From assembly GCA_003427395.1 (NCBI GenBank), contig BFEA01000196.1, positions 2,012,339-2,056,586 on the forward strand: a DNA stretch of 44,248 nucleotides, given 5' to 3'. The position numbers and the translations under genes are program-made. The notes under the pieces are model-generated. The model saw only the letters and a list, made by a program, of their open reading frames with translations. It made no database searches and was not told the DNA's origin. Origin of the DNA: Chara braunii. Taxonomy: Eukaryota; Streptophyta; Charophyceae; Charales; Characeae. Shown here in pieces: positions 9,781 through 20,610 of the stretch. The first letter of the stretch is position 1; the number at the start of each line of letters is the position of its first letter.

Positions 9781-11056
9781 ATGATGGTGAGGGACCATCC
9801 GAGGATGAACTTGGCAAGGGGACTGTAGGAAATTCTATAGAAAATCTGCGTGACCGGCCTCCACCGAATTTGTGGTGGCCTCACTGCTGCTAACATATGC
9901 CTACAAGCCTATCGTCGGGAACCATATTGTAACTCACTCTGATTTCTTGGCCATTGCTTCCGATCTTGATGCTCAGGAACGTGAGTTGTATGGCGATAAC
10001 CCGACACTGCATCCCCCACAGAATAGTAATTACACTCGACATAGGGGGTTCAATGTCTCTGTTTTGGAGACTACATTGATAAGGCAGCGACTTTGTATGC
10101 AGCATGCCCTTTCGGGTGGCGACCTGGACCACTGTTTGCACGTGTGTGCCTATATTCTACATACTCCTGACCACTACACCACTCTTGTACGTGCCTCTGG
10201 TTCTTATGAATTATGAAATGACGGGGCTATGGTGCAAACTACTACTGCGACCTGTAATATCGTGCGTAATTACCCTAACCTGCAATTGTTCCAGGTCATT
10301 AACCCTATCGGTACCTTGGGTACTTCCATGCCTGCCTCTACACCCATCTCTTTGCCTGCCTCTGTACCTGTCTCTATGCTTGTTTCTATGTCTGTCTCCT
10401 TCCACGCTAGTGACACTATAGGTACCTCGTGTACTTACGTCCCCGCCTCTGCACTTGTCTCTGTGCTTGTCTCCACACCTCTCTCCATGCCCGTTTCAGT
10501 GTCTGTCTCCCTGCCCGTTTCTGTGTCCGTCTCCATGCCCGTTTCTGTGTCTGTCTCCATGCCTACCTCCATGTTTGTCACCGTGCATGCTTTAGTCTTC
10601 ATTCCACCACATGTTGCACTGACATCTTGTGACCTCCTTTGTGAGATCACTAACACGGTTACACTTGGTTGTGGAAAACATCGACTTTGTCGACATCACT
10701 ACAACCATATAATTTTTCGGATCCACTATCGATAGGGATGCCACTTGTATCCGGATTGTGAACATCTTCTACATCCAGATGCAGTATGTCCCATTTGTGC
10801 CTACGGGCTCTATAACGAATGTGCAATTAACAGTGATGGTGAATGACCCACAATCGTCATGGCCTACAACCGGCCTGTTCTCTGTCGTGTATGCTTCAAA
10901 GGTATGGTTGATGCTAGCCGTCTTGGCTCCTGCGGTGACGAAGTTGCTTACCTAAATAATTTTCGTTCTACAGATCAGTGGGAAGGCTGCTTCAATCGTC
11001 CGCATCCTTATGATAGTTGTCCTATCTGTCGTGAGGGTCTGTCCTACTTGTCGTGA
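9781..11056 (+). pseudogene. PLE-associated RING-like cysteine-rich protein, copy 1 (broken)
   Basis: A single protein can be followed with a few breaks and compared with copy 2 at 21131-22357. An acidic N-terminal part (SEDELGKG) is followed by an unrecognised segment with DFLAIASDLDAQERELYGDN (about 9940-10000). An internal stop TGA at 10214 corresponds to CGG in copy 2. A low-complexity P-V-S repeat region follows (about 10320-10590). Two cysteine/histidine clusters follow. The first has CDLLCE, GCGKHRLCRHHY and, after a frameshift, CxxLYPDCEH and CPIC (about 10626-10800). The second has LCRVCFKGMVDA, SCGDE and PHPYDSCPICREGL (about 10880-11040). The C-x-H-x2-C...CPxC spacing resembles RING or PHD-type zinc fingers. 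Function is unknown; an origin in the same PLE family as the RT is inferred from shared flanking blocks. Confidence 0.55.
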
Positions 11057-11851
11057 GGGTCGTACTTAGACGTACCTTGCACCCTGGCAAAAATGTGCAG
11101 GTGCGTTGAAAAGAGTGTACAAGAATGTGCAAAGGTGGGACACCCTTCACTAAAGCTGCGAAACAGTGAAGAATGCAGTAAAATAACATAAGTTTGTGTC
11201 ATTTTACTTTGTTTGTACCCTGCATTCTAACACCCTCAAAGAAAAAGTCTAAAGGGTGAAAATGAGAGTAAAAAATAAAGAAGGAAATGCAGGTGCGCTG
11301 AAAAATGAACGGGGTACTCTTCACCGAAACTGCAAAACTGTGAAAGAAAGAATACTGCAATAAGAGAAAAATGTTTGTGTCACCTTTTTTTTTTTTTTTT
11401 TTTTTCTCCCGCTGCCTATCGATTTTCCTGTTCTGCTCCTCTCTCCCTTGTGTTTGACACCTCCTCCTTCACCTTGCCTCTTTCCCATAGCATGCAAGTG
11501 GGTTGTTATGGCATACGAGGGGGGAAGCTCGCGCTCAACTTCATTAATGTGGCGGGCCTTGTACGTTAGAGGCACGGTGGAGGAGGAGTTAAGAAGATTG
11601 CGAAATTGAATGATGTCGATGTGTTTTTGTTTTCTATTTTTATACTTAGTTCACTGCAAAAACATTTTGTAAAATACTGAAAGAAATCAGAATACAATGA
11701 AACAAAGAAGAAGAGTACATTGTTTTGTGTCATTCTATTTTGTCTGTCTCTTTGCCTGTCTATCCTTTCATTTTTCTTGTCTTCGCTCATCTTATTTCTT
11801 CTTACTTCCACGTGCCTACGCTCTTAGTCAATAGTTCTATGACAATATATA
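11057..11851 (+). repeat. 3' non-coding part of PLE copy 2 with conserved block b
   Basis: Matches 22358-23135. It holds two related units starting ATGTGCAGGTGCG or ATGCAGGTGCG with CTTCAC and AACTGTGAA (about 11093 and 11287), a poly(T) run (11384-11405), the conserved block at 11515-11572, and GACAATATATA at 11841-11851, where the Ty3 element begins. A pyrimidine-rich stretch ending in CCCATAG (about 11440-11490) could be an intron 3' end; that is speculative. Confidence 0.6.
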
Positions 11852-12781
11852 TGCAAGGAAGATGAGCAATAGCGAACTTCAGCAATCAAACAACATCATA
11901 CACAAGTCCAGATAGTCGTGACCTCAAACCAACAGCAGAATTGCATCACGAGTTTCACTAACTAAGAACACACCAAGAGCTCATAATTGACAATGCTGAA
12001 ATAGTCCCATCATCATCATCAACGAAGAACCAATGTTGATATCCTATCTGGCGCTTGGCGCCCGGACTACAAATGGCAGATCCTATCTAGCCTATACTAC
12101 AATGTCGAAGATGACGACAACAACTTTCTCGAAGTACGAGTAGATAGCGGCCAATGCAGCATGCTTCCAACACGAGGTATGTCCGTCGCTTCACTCACAA
12201 CTTGTTCCCCAACACACAGATGACACATTCACTAAAGGACCACCATCCAGCTCACAACAGCACAACTCGGCTATGGCTGCCTGCTCCTTCCTGCTCGCCC
12301 GTGAGCGCGTGAGTGCCAACCAGCTTCAGCGCAGTAGTGCTTGCGCATCATGCAACCAGCACCCGAGTGCCCAATGCAGAGGCAGGCCCTTTGCTATATG
12401 GAAGTGGCCTGCCTGCTTGCCGTCCCAGGTTGAGCTGGGCCTTTTTCAAGAAGCTTCCAGTAGGCGCGAGTAGGCTGAGGCCCAGTCCACACAACTCAGG
12501 CCCTGGGCCTGTAGTGGTTGCTCGCGCCCAATTGTCAACGGCATGTGTTAGGCCCACATCCCGTATCCAGCCCTGGGCCTGCCTTCGATATATTCGAACA
12601 GGCTGCTCAGGGCGTGGGTTCTTCCAACCAACTGGCGCTGCGCAGCTGCCTGAATTTCCTTGAATTGCATGGTGACCGAAATAGGGGCCCGCAGGCCCTC
12701 GTCGCGCCTGCAGTCACTTAGGGCGGCCGACGTGATACTTGGCAGGGCCTGAAAGGGGCTTATAGGGGCATAAGCCTCGCA
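11852..12781 (-). repeat. 3' LTR of Ty3 element A
   Basis: Direct repeat of 18837-19790. On the minus strand it starts TGCGAGGC and ends CTTGCA (TG...CA). It differs from its partner by scattered substitutions and small indels, so the insertion is not recent. Confidence 0.92.
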
Positions 12782-12792
12782 TTCCCTCCTCC
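12782..12792 (-). promoter_or_regulatory. Polypurine tract of Ty3 element A
   Basis: Minus-strand GGAGGAGGGAA lies directly before the TG of the 3' LTR, the expected site of plus-strand DNA priming. Confidence 0.8.
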
Positions 12793-12818
12793 ATAACTTC
12801 GCTAGTCCTCTGAGAAGT

Positions 12819-14474
12819 TCAGTCTTCGATGATCTGGCGCTTTCCCTTTTGCAGATATTTCTCATATTGAGCTACGATCTGAGGAGCGGTGTGCATGAGT
12901 TCCTCCCTAGTGAACCAGCGGTCCTCCTTTGGATCTTGATGATGTCGGAACCGAACTCGGTACTGCAGCTTCGACTTTGGAGGACGTCCCCTGCCTGTCG
13001 GTCTTGGAACGGGCAACTCCCTGTGATCCACGATATCGTCTATGTCCACCTCTCCATCCATGGTTGGGGGCAGCATTGGGCGTCGGGAAGGAAACTGATC
13101 TGTTTCCTTGGAAGGTGCAAGCTTGGAGGTGTGATAGATAGGGTAAGTGCGTAAGTGACCAGGGATGCGAATAACATAAGATGGGCCATCCGGTTCATTC
13201 CCCACGACATCCAATACCTCCCAAGGTCCAAAGTTCTATGGCATGAGTTTACGGGATATCCCGTACTCTTGTCCCAGTTCGGAGGACTTCACCCAAACTC
13301 TTTCCCCTACTTGGAATGTAGATGGGCGGCGGTGCTTGTTCTCAGACTCTATCATCGCCGCCCGTGCTTCGTGCATCTGCTCGATAGCCTGTTGCACCGA
13401 GTGCTCGTATCTATACGCAAACTCTAGAGTCCCTAGTGCAGCAGTCGGCTGATTGTCAGGTAGTAGAAAGTCTAAAGGCAGTCGGGGTCTGAAGGTCGGT
13501 AGCAAGTTGTTAGGACCGACTCTGGTTGCGTTGTGCACAACGTTATTGCAGAAACTGGCGATGAGTGCAAGTTTCTCATCCCAATCTACCTGATTTGGCT
13601 TGATGTAATGCCTTAGCAGGTGTTTTACAGCGCGGTTCATTTGTTCAGTCTGCCCGTTTGCCTCGGGATGATTGCCTGATGTCATCTGCAGTTGCGTGCC
13701 TTGCTCTGCAGCTGCTGCTTTCCACAATTCGTTGGTAAATCGTATGTCCCGGTCGCTCAGGATAGAATTTGGCAATCCAAAATCTCTAACCCAATTCTCT
13801 TTAAATATTTCAATCACATACTCTGTCTTAGCTATTGCCGGCATTGCAACTAACCTAGCAAACTTACTATACCTATCCACGATGATGTAGATGTAGCGCA
13901 TTCCACTCTTGCTGGTGACCAGCGTATCCATGAAGTCCATGGATAGGCTCTCGCCAGGCCTTTTCGGAATCGGAAGGGGCTTCAAGAGCCCAAGAGGAGC
14001 CCGAGTACGTGTCTTGTCCCCATGACAGACCTAACAAGTCTCCACGTACAATTTAGCATCTCTCATCAATGTGGCCCACCAGAACCGCTGCAGCAGATTA
14101 GTTGTTGTCTTCTTGAACCCAAAATGTCCTGTGGCATCATGACATTCGCCTAAAAATAAACTACGCAAAGACTCCTTATTAGGCACACACAAACGTTTAT
14201 TCCCTGCCTTCTCAAGGAACAACAAGCAGTTGACCAACTCAAACTCGGCAGACGTCTTTTTGTCCTTCGCCTCTAGTCTGCGTATGATCTCAGACATAAA
14301 TTGGTCCTCTCGATAGGCTTCCACCAAAGAGCGAGTAACATCGCCTGTCAAATCGAACTCAGTAATTAGCGCACCTGAGAAGTCGGGTCTACGCGACAAG
14401 GCATCAGCAACCTTGTTGTACTCCCCTTTCAGATACCGAGGGTCAAAGTCATATTGCTCAATGACTTCGATCAA
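12819..14474 (-). pseudogene. RNase H end, integrase and chromodomain-like tail (Ty3 A)
   Basis: One reading frame with two in-frame stops (after 14031 and after 13236). In order: the end of RNase H (GEYNKVADALSRRP, near 14415); the integrase HHCC zinc finger (ECHDATGHFG, then C-stop-VC, near 14150-14030); and the integrase core with catalytic residues in MDFMD, SILSDRD and GQTEQMNR (between 13940 and 13630), so the D,D,E set is intact. Next come the GPY/F-type module (YPIYHTSKLAP, near 13130) and a final aromatic-rich module (YRVRFRHHQDPKEDRWFTRE, near 12960) resembling the chromodomain of chromoviruses. Integrase inserts the cDNA in nuclear DNA, and a chromodomain can direct it to marked chromatin. 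Two simple nonsense changes are the only damage seen here. Confidence 0.85.
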
Positions 14475-15839
14475 ACGCTTCAGAGCGTCAGAAAGTACCG
14501 ATTGAGTTCTTCTATCTTAGCGTCTGATGATCAGTCCTGAGGATGAAAAACCTCCCAAGGAGATAGTGCCTCCAATGGGTTGGAGCCTTGTACAACGCAT
14601 AGAGTTCCTTCTTATAGGTTGACTTTGCCAACTTCTGAGACGACATTTTCTTAGATATGTACTCGACTTGCCTCAACTTTGGCCCTCCTGCTGCGCAAGC
14701 ACGGCGCCAATGCCGTATTGGTTGGCTTCCGTGGTGACTACAAACGGCTTGTCAGGATCGGGAAGTTTCAAGACCTCGTAGTGCGTCAACGCATGCTTCA
14801 GAGGTCTGAAAGCAGCCTCGCTTGTCTATCCACTCCCATGGGGTGTCAAGGCGGGTCAGATCAGTCAAAGGAGCGGCCACTATGCTATAGTTGTTAACGA
14901 AACTCCTATAGTAGCCTGTCATCCCTAAGAAAGATCTCATTTCAGTCACAGACTGAGGACGTGGCCAATCACGAATGCTGGCCACCGTCGCGTCATCGGG
15001 CTTCAACCCTTCCGTGGAGATCTCATGACCCAAGTACAAGACACGGGTGCGGCCAAACTCACACTTCTCATCGTTGATCTTGAACTTGTGTTGTCGTAGG
15101 AGACTGAGGACTTTGTCCAGGTGTGCAACGTGCTCCTCGACAGTCTTATTAAAAAAAGTATGTCATCAAGGTACATGATGACAAACTTATCCAAGTAGTC
15201 ATGAAATATTCGATTCATAGCGTGCTGAAAGGTGCCAGGAGCATTGCACAGGCCAAATGGCATCACCACAAACTCGTACAGACCGTACCTGGTCTGAAAG
15301 GCAGTTTTGTGTTGATCCTCAGGCCTGATTGCAATCTGATGGTACCCGGACTTCAGATCTATCTTACTGAAGTACCGACACCCTTGCACTCTATCAAGCA
15401 AATCGTCGATGCGAGGTAGGGGCTCCCTGTTCTTCATTGTGATGGCATTGAGGCCCCTATAATCAATGCACATCCTCAAAGTGCCTCCCTTTTTAGGAAC
15501 AAATAGGATAGGAGACCCATAAGGAGAGACACTTGGCCGGATCCAACCCTTCTCTACGAGTTCCTTGAGTTGGCGGCATAGCTCATCAAGCTCGCCTGGA
15601 GACATTCTATAGATCATACCCTTCGGGATGCTAGACCTTGGGATGATCTCTATAGCGTGGACGACCTCCCTCTCAACAACCCCTGTTGGCTCTTCAAATA
15701 GACCAGGGTATTTGGAAACTACTCCCTCTATCTCCGGCGACATTTTCACCGGCTCGCTTGCAGCAGAGACGTAAACTAGATACATACCTTCCTCCTGATT
15801 TTGCTTATAATAGTATAGAATGCAGCCGCACACATGCAT
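14475..15839 (-). pseudogene. Reverse transcriptase and RNase H (Ty3 A), frame-shifted
   Basis: The RT is open from 15839 to about 15150. It shows [58 protein letters not shown] and the catalytic YLDD (residues 223-226 of this frame), so the RT core is intact. Shortly after YLDD the frame is lost. The connection continues in another frame (15039-14752) with LGHEIS and MRSFLGMTGYYRSFV, and RNase H is degraded to about 14475, where the original frame resumes. Ty3/Gypsy assignment rests on these motif wordings and on integrase lying downstream. Confidence 0.85.
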
Positions 15840-16457
15840 CCGTGGGACTCAATCAGACTACTAGCTTTGAACTTATGTAATCCGGTGGTCCCTCCACCTG
15901 GCAAAGTGTGCTTGACCACTTTTCGGTCCCAGTCGAACAAGGGCTGTGCAATTGAGAGGTAGTACATACCTAACAATATGTCCATGGGGAGATCGTCGCT
16001 CACTAGGAATGAGACACGATGCCTCAATTCCCCTCCCGAGTACGGGAACAGGCACTCAATGTCCTGAAGGTAGTCGTTAACTACCATGCATTGTTTGTTG
16101 GCACAGGTCGACTCCACAGGTCGACTCAGGTACTGCACTCGCCCCTGTTAAGCGCAGCCTCTCAACGCACGCGCGACTAATGAAATTCCTCGTCGAGCAA
16201 GTGTCAAAATAGGCCTTGGCACAGGTCGACTCCACAGGTCGACTCAGGTGCTGCACTCGCCCCTATAAGCGCAGCCTCTCAACATACGCGCGACTAATGA
16301 AATTCCTCGTCGAGCAAGTGTCAAAATAGGCCCCGGTCTTGCGACCGCCAATGACTACCTCACTGACGAACATTTCAGCCTTAGCAGCTTTTGGCTGGCT
16401 GCCCAAGCGAGGAAGTTGTGATCGTATCCCTGTAGCTGCACTAACCCACTCAACCAT
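15776..16457 (-). pseudogene. Aspartic protease region (Ty3 A)
   Basis: The active-site loop is seen as AYFDTCSTRNFISRAYVE (near 16340-16290). The usual D-(T/S)-G-A is changed to D-T-C-S, so the glycine is missing and activity is doubtful. The second half, with FLVSDDLPMDILLGMYYL (near 16010-15955), matches the hydrophobic ILG motif of retropepsins. A 118-bp tandem duplication separates the halves. Its upstream end abuts a gag domain with no zinc knuckle between. Confidence 0.65.
16101..16336 (-). repeat. 118-bp tandem duplication inside protease
   Basis: The unit starting GCACAGGTCGACTCCACAGG at 16101 restarts at 16219 with few differences. The two units also each contain the short duplicate AGGTCGACTC. 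It interrupts the protease frame. Confidence 0.9.
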
Positions 16458-17587
16458 CTTGCTGCACTACCCTCTAGATAGGATGCAGCCACAAGCACTT
16501 CCTCGTGCGACAAGGTCAACTTACACTTAACATAGACCGGCACCGCCCTCAACCATGTGTCGAGGTCTTCGCCCCTCTTATCCCCTGAAAAGGGTTTGGG
16601 AGCAGCGATTGCCGTCTTTGGAACCCATCGAGTTTGTCCCTGCACCTGTCCCACTACTGGTTGTGGGCTCTGGGGAACAGGTTGTTGCACCTCTTGTTGT
16701 TGGGGTTGTGTCCCCTGCGGCTGCACAGGTTGCGGGACAACAGATTGCCCACTGATGGCAACCTGCAATGGAGGTTGGGATAACACCGTTTGTACATGAA
16801 TCTGAACACTAGGTCTTGCTGATAACCCTCCTGATAGCGGCATGCCCAGGGAAACGATAGCGATCGATGATGGGGCTACATATGGGGATACCCCAGTAAC
16901 CGGCGGGACAAGAGGAGGAGGATGTGCCACGGGCCAGGCACCAGGCCTTGGCGGTAATGGAGCCACCTGCAATCATCCAACCAGCCAGGCTAGACTCTGC
17001 TGAATGTCTTGGAGGATGCCAGTTTGATGGTCCTGTGTCTCTACGACTCCTAGCAGGGTCGTCCGAACTACCCTCACATCCGCATCCATATTGGTCAGAT
17101 TCATTTCCTCTACCCTAACGTCCACTTCCCTTCGCTGCATCTTGGCTACTCTTCTAACCATTCTCTCTTTCTCTGACTTTATCTCTCCTACAGCCTTATG
17201 TAGTTGTGCCTCTTGCAGGGCAGCCTGCTGTATGGCGATCTCCTCGGGTGACAACACAGTTGACTGGCTTGCCATTACGCCAGCCGACTGACTCTGGGTC
17301 TGCGTCGCAGTTGACCCTACAATTCCTGAACTCCCAGCCTGAGGGGTTTGCTGAGCAGCGCTAGCCATGGCTACTAAAGCAACGGCTTCACTTGCTAAAG
17401 CTCTGCTGGCTTCTGCGTTCCTAGCTCTCTGCTGCTGCCGCCTCCTTTCCCTAAGCTGTCGGAACAGAAGTCTGTCGCCCTCTGATCCTAATGCCATATG
17501 AGCAATTGGGCGTCTTGCTGATCGCAAGATCCGGTCGTCCGGTTGTTGTTCCTCCCTATCGCTCATAAGCTTCAGTACTGGGCACAA
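16355..17587 (-). pseudogene. Gag (Ty3 A), split in two frames
   Basis: The first part (17587-16973) is charged with a coiled-coil-like stretch (about residues 120-190). A stop at 16973 and a frame change lead to a Pro/Gln/Val-rich linker and then a retrotrans_gag-like domain with PKPFSGDKRGEDLDTWLRAV and ASYLEGSAARWLSGL (near 16580-16450). The zinc knuckle expected after it is absent, and the sequence joins protease within about 50 codons. This suggests an internal deletion. Role: particle coat protein. Confidence 0.7.
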
Positions 17588-18821
17588 TCTGTATAGGATA
17601 CTCTAGGTACCTACCGCAGCGTAATGACCAGACCAATTTAAAATAAATAAATAATTAATTGGTGACTACTCAAAAGCAGATACATTCGGGTCCAGCAGGT
17701 GCAGATTCCTATAAATAACACTACTCTACTTTGACTAGTCCACAGACAGAAGCACAATGAACAACGAACAATTCTAAACTATGCTGTTTGTCAGATGTCA
17801 ATGGCTGTACATCTAACTAATCAAAATAAAAATATGTCATTTGTTGGGTCTGTTCACAGCATGGAATCTTTCTCAAACTTATCACCTGGAATCTACCCCT
17901 TCCCCAATTCCCCTTGATTGTCACTTGACGTCAGCGTTCCTGAGCGATCCGGTAGCGTGCGTGACTAAAGGTGTGCACACGGTCCACCCCTGTGCCCCGA
18001 GTAGCTGCTGAGCTGGCCAGCCCTGCACAGTGTTTACCCTCGCGTGCACCGAGCCTTACACCAATTGGCTGATCAAGAGGCAATTTAACGATCGCCCGCA
18101 AGTGTCATCAGGAATTATTTTACGTCGCAGCAGGACGACGATCACAGCCAGTGGTTTCCCCTGCCGGTGTTTATTTATAGACGCCCGGTGCTTGTCTCTC
18201 CCATAGGGCTGGCCTGCCCTTCAGTACCCGTTCTATGAGCGCAGCAAGCAGACAAGGACAAAGCAGCAAAGCATGCGTGCTCTACTCCCGGTGGGTTGGC
18301 ATGGTGACTTTGACCCAGTGCTCCGTCCAGGGCCCTTCAGAAAGCACCGCCCTCTCCTTCCAGATGCTCCACAAGAACAATGTCGACTCTCAAGGTTGAG
18401 CGCACATCACACCTCACATGAGAGGACTCTCAAAATGGAACTCCAACCTCACGGTAAGAAGTGATGAAGAGGGTAGATAAGGTTAAGAGCAACGTACCTC
18501 AATATAGCTGGCCCCAACCACAGATATTCTCACCAGATGACCTGATGGCGATTGTGATGACCAGTCACTGTATCGGCACAACCAGCATTGTCTCGCCGTT
18601 CCACATCAGCATCAATCAACCATCAAATAGTTCTCATCACATTGCGAACACCCAATATACACACCGTAGCCTTCGTGGCGATCCCCTCACCTCCTGGGTC
18701 GCCACACCTTATCTCCGCCCTACTCATTACACACCACTTACGACCCAACTCACCAAGCAGACCGCATGTATGTACCGCATTAGGAAGAAGACAAGCGCCA
18801 TATGAGCGCAATCGTACTACT
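17588..18821 (-). other. 5' leader of Ty3 element A
   Basis: About 1.2 kb between primer site and gag with no recognisable coding domain. Long untranslated leaders are common in plant Ty3 elements. The short open frames here carry no motif. Confidence 0.6.
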
Positions 18822-18833
18822 GCTCCGATACCA
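18822..18833 (-). promoter_or_regulatory. Primer binding site, initiator-Met tRNA
   Basis: Minus-strand TGGTATCGGAGC follows the 5' LTR end after a 3-nt spacer (AGT). It matches the standard plant initiator-Met primer site TGGTATCAGAGC at 11 of 12 bases. Confidence 0.85.
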
Positions 18834-18836
18834 ACT

Positions 18837-19790
18837 TGCAAGGGAGATGAACAATAGCGAACTTCAGCAATCAAACAACATCATACACAAGTCCAGATAG
18901 TCGTGACCTCAAACCAACAACAAAATTGCATCACGAGTTTCACCAAATAAGAACACACCAAGAGCTCATAATTGACAATGTTGAAATAGTCCTATTATCA
19001 TCATCAACGAAGAACCAATGTTGATATCCTGTCTGGCGCTCGACGCCCAGACTACAGATGGCAGATCCTATCTAGCCTATACTACAATGTCGAAGATGAC
19101 GACAACAACTTTCGTGAAGTACAAGCAGATAGCAGCCAATGCCGCACGCTTCCAACACCGGGTATGTCTCTCGCTTCACTCACAACCTCGTTCCCCAACA
19201 CACAGATGCCACATGCACTCAAGGACCACCCTGCGCCTCACCCAGCTCACAGCAGCGCAGCTCGGCTATGGCTGCCTGCTCCTTCCTGCGCGCTCGTGAG
19301 CTCGTGAGTGCCAGCCAGCTTCAGCGCAGCAGCACTTGCGCAGCATGCAACCAGCACCCGAATGCCCAATGCGGAGGTAGGCCCTTTGCTATATGGAAGT
19401 GGCCTGCCTGCTTGCTGTCCCAGGCTGCATTGGGCCTTTCCCAAGAAGCTTCCGATAGGCGCCGGTAGGCTGGGGCGGGTAGGCTGAGGCCCAGTCCACA
19501 CAACTCAGACCCTGGGCCTGTAGTGTTTGCTCACGCCCAACTGTCAACGGCGTGTGTTAGGCCCACATCCCGTATCCAGCCCTGGGCCTGCCTTCGATAC
19601 ATTCGAACAGGCTGCTCAGGGCGTGGGTTCTTCCAACCAACTGGCGCTGCGCAACTGCCTGAATTTCCTTGAATTGCATGGTGACCGAAATAGGGGCCCT
19701 CAGGCCCTTGTCGTGCCTGCCTTCACTTAGGGCGGTAGACGTGATACTTGGCAGGGCCTGAAAGGGGCTCATAGGGGCATAAGCCTCACA
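18837..19790 (-). repeat. 5' LTR of Ty3 element A
   Basis: Partner of 11852-12781. On the minus strand it begins TGTGAGGC and ends CCCTTGCA. It should carry the element promoter, but I cannot place a convincing TATA box; CATATAGCAAAGG near 19388 on the minus strand is one weak candidate. Confidence 0.92.
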
Positions 19791-19867
19791 TATATATATA
19801 TCTATTTGTGACGATATATATATATATATATTTTGTTTGTGACGATATATATTCTATTTGTGACGAT

Positions 19868-19898
<31 letters not shown>
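19791..19898 (+). repeat. TA tract with repeated TTTGTGACGATATA motif
   Basis: Three TTTGTGACGATA-like motifs separated by TA runs, resembling the junction motif of the PLE tail (TTTGACGATATA). This appears to be the PLE sequence split by Ty3 element A. Confidence 0.75.
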
Positions 19899-19900
<2 letters not shown>

Positions 19901-20008
19901 TGGACCCGAGCCCGGGTGATCTAACCATGGCCAGGATGAAGCTTCGGTAAAACTAAGTGGAGGTCCAGACCGACCGATGTTGAAAAATTGGCGGATGAGT
20001 TGTGGTTA
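19899..20008 (+). rRNA. Fragment of plastid-type 23S rRNA gene
   Basis: From GACCCGAGCCCGGGTGATCT through AACCATGGCCAGGATGAAGC, AACTAAGTGGAGGTCC and CCGACCGATGTTGAAAAAT to GCGGATGAGTTGTGGTTA, this follows the bacterial/plastid large-subunit rRNA. The plastid version is closer than E. coli (AACCATG.CCAGGATGAAGCTT; AAACTAAGTGGAGGTCC), as recalled from memory. Only about 110 bp is present and both ends stop abruptly at TA tracts. It is a nuclear insert, not a working gene. Origin by plastid DNA transfer or by RNA template jumping during retrotransposition are both possible. Confidence 0.8.
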
Positions 20009-20027
20009 TATATCTATCTATATATAA

Positions 20028-20068
20028 AAACTTCGACGAAATAGTTTGTCACAGCCCCTCGTTTGTTG
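20028..20068 (+). repeat. Truncated hammerhead half and tail, ends at gap
   Basis: AACTTCGACGAAATAGTTTGTC followed by ACAGCCCCTCGTTTGTTG. It holds the 3' strand of stem II, GAAA, stem III and the GUC site but no CUGAUGA. The run then enters the assembly gap. Confidence 0.75.
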
Positions 20069-20482
20069 NNNNNNNNNNNNNNNNNNNNNNNNNNNNNNNN
20101 NNNNNNNNNNNNNNNNNNNNNNNNNNNNNNNNNNNNNNNNNNNNNNNNNNNNNNNNNNNNNNNNNNNNNNNNNNNNNNNNNNNNNNNNNNNNNNNNNNNN
20201 NNNNNNNNNNNNNNNNNNNNNNNNNNNNNNNNNNNNNNNNNNNNNNNNNNNNNNNNNNNNNNNNNNNNNNNNNNNNNNNNNNNNNNNNNNNNNNNNNNNN
20301 NNNNNNNNNNNNNNNNNNNNNNNNNNNNNNNNNNNNNNNNNNNNNNNNNNNNNNNNNNNNNNNNNNNNNNNNNNNNNNNNNNNNNNNNNNNNNNNNNNNN
20401 NNNNNNNNNNNNNNNNNNNNNNNNNNNNNNNNNNNNNNNNNNNNNNNNNNNNNNNNNNNNNNNNNNNNNNNNNNNNNNNNNN
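20069..20482. other. Assembly gap of 414 N
   Basis: No sequence. Both sides are terminal-repeat sequence of the PLE family, so the gap probably hides one or more further tandem units. Confidence 0.95.
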
Positions 20483-20505
20483 CAGACTGTTGAGGGTTCA
20501 GCCTC

Positions 20506-20542
20506 CTGATGAGTCGGTGAAACTCCGACGAAATAGTTTGTC
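20506..20542 (+). ncRNA. Hammerhead ribozyme motif, copy 2
   Basis: CUGAUGA, stem II GUCGG/CCGAC, GAAA, a 3-bp stem III with one U-G pair (AUA/UGU) and GUC at 20540-20542. All catalytic core bases are kept. It is followed by a short form of the tail (GTTTACCGGGCAG, TTGACGATATA) at about 20560-20610. Confidence 0.72.
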
Positions 20543-20610
20543 CCAGCCCCTCTTTTGTTGTCCCTCTCTGCCTAAGGTTTACCGGGCAGTTCTATTTGAC
20601 GATATATACT

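Larger units (their letters stand above)
11852..19790 (-). mobile_element. Ty3/Gypsy LTR retrotransposon A (minus strand)
   Basis: A complete LTR element read right to left: 5' LTR 18837-19790, primer site 18822-18833, leader, gag 17587-16355, protease 16457-15776, RT/RNase H 15839-14475, integrase and chromodomain-like tail 14474-12819, polypurine tract 12782-12792, 3' LTR 11852-12781. The pol order protease-RT-RNase H-integrase defines Ty3/Gypsy. It has a few stops and frameshifts and a deletion in gag, so it is not autonomous as it stands, but it is younger than the element at 26891-36770. Both ends lie in AT tracts of the PLE (…ATATA left, TATAT… right), so the target duplication cannot be read unambiguously. 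Confidence 0.9.

Noticed and set aside
19899-20008. Bacterial contamination suggested by 23S rRNA
   Set aside because: Only about 110 bp is present, it is closer to plastid sequence, and it lies between eukaryotic repeats on both sides.
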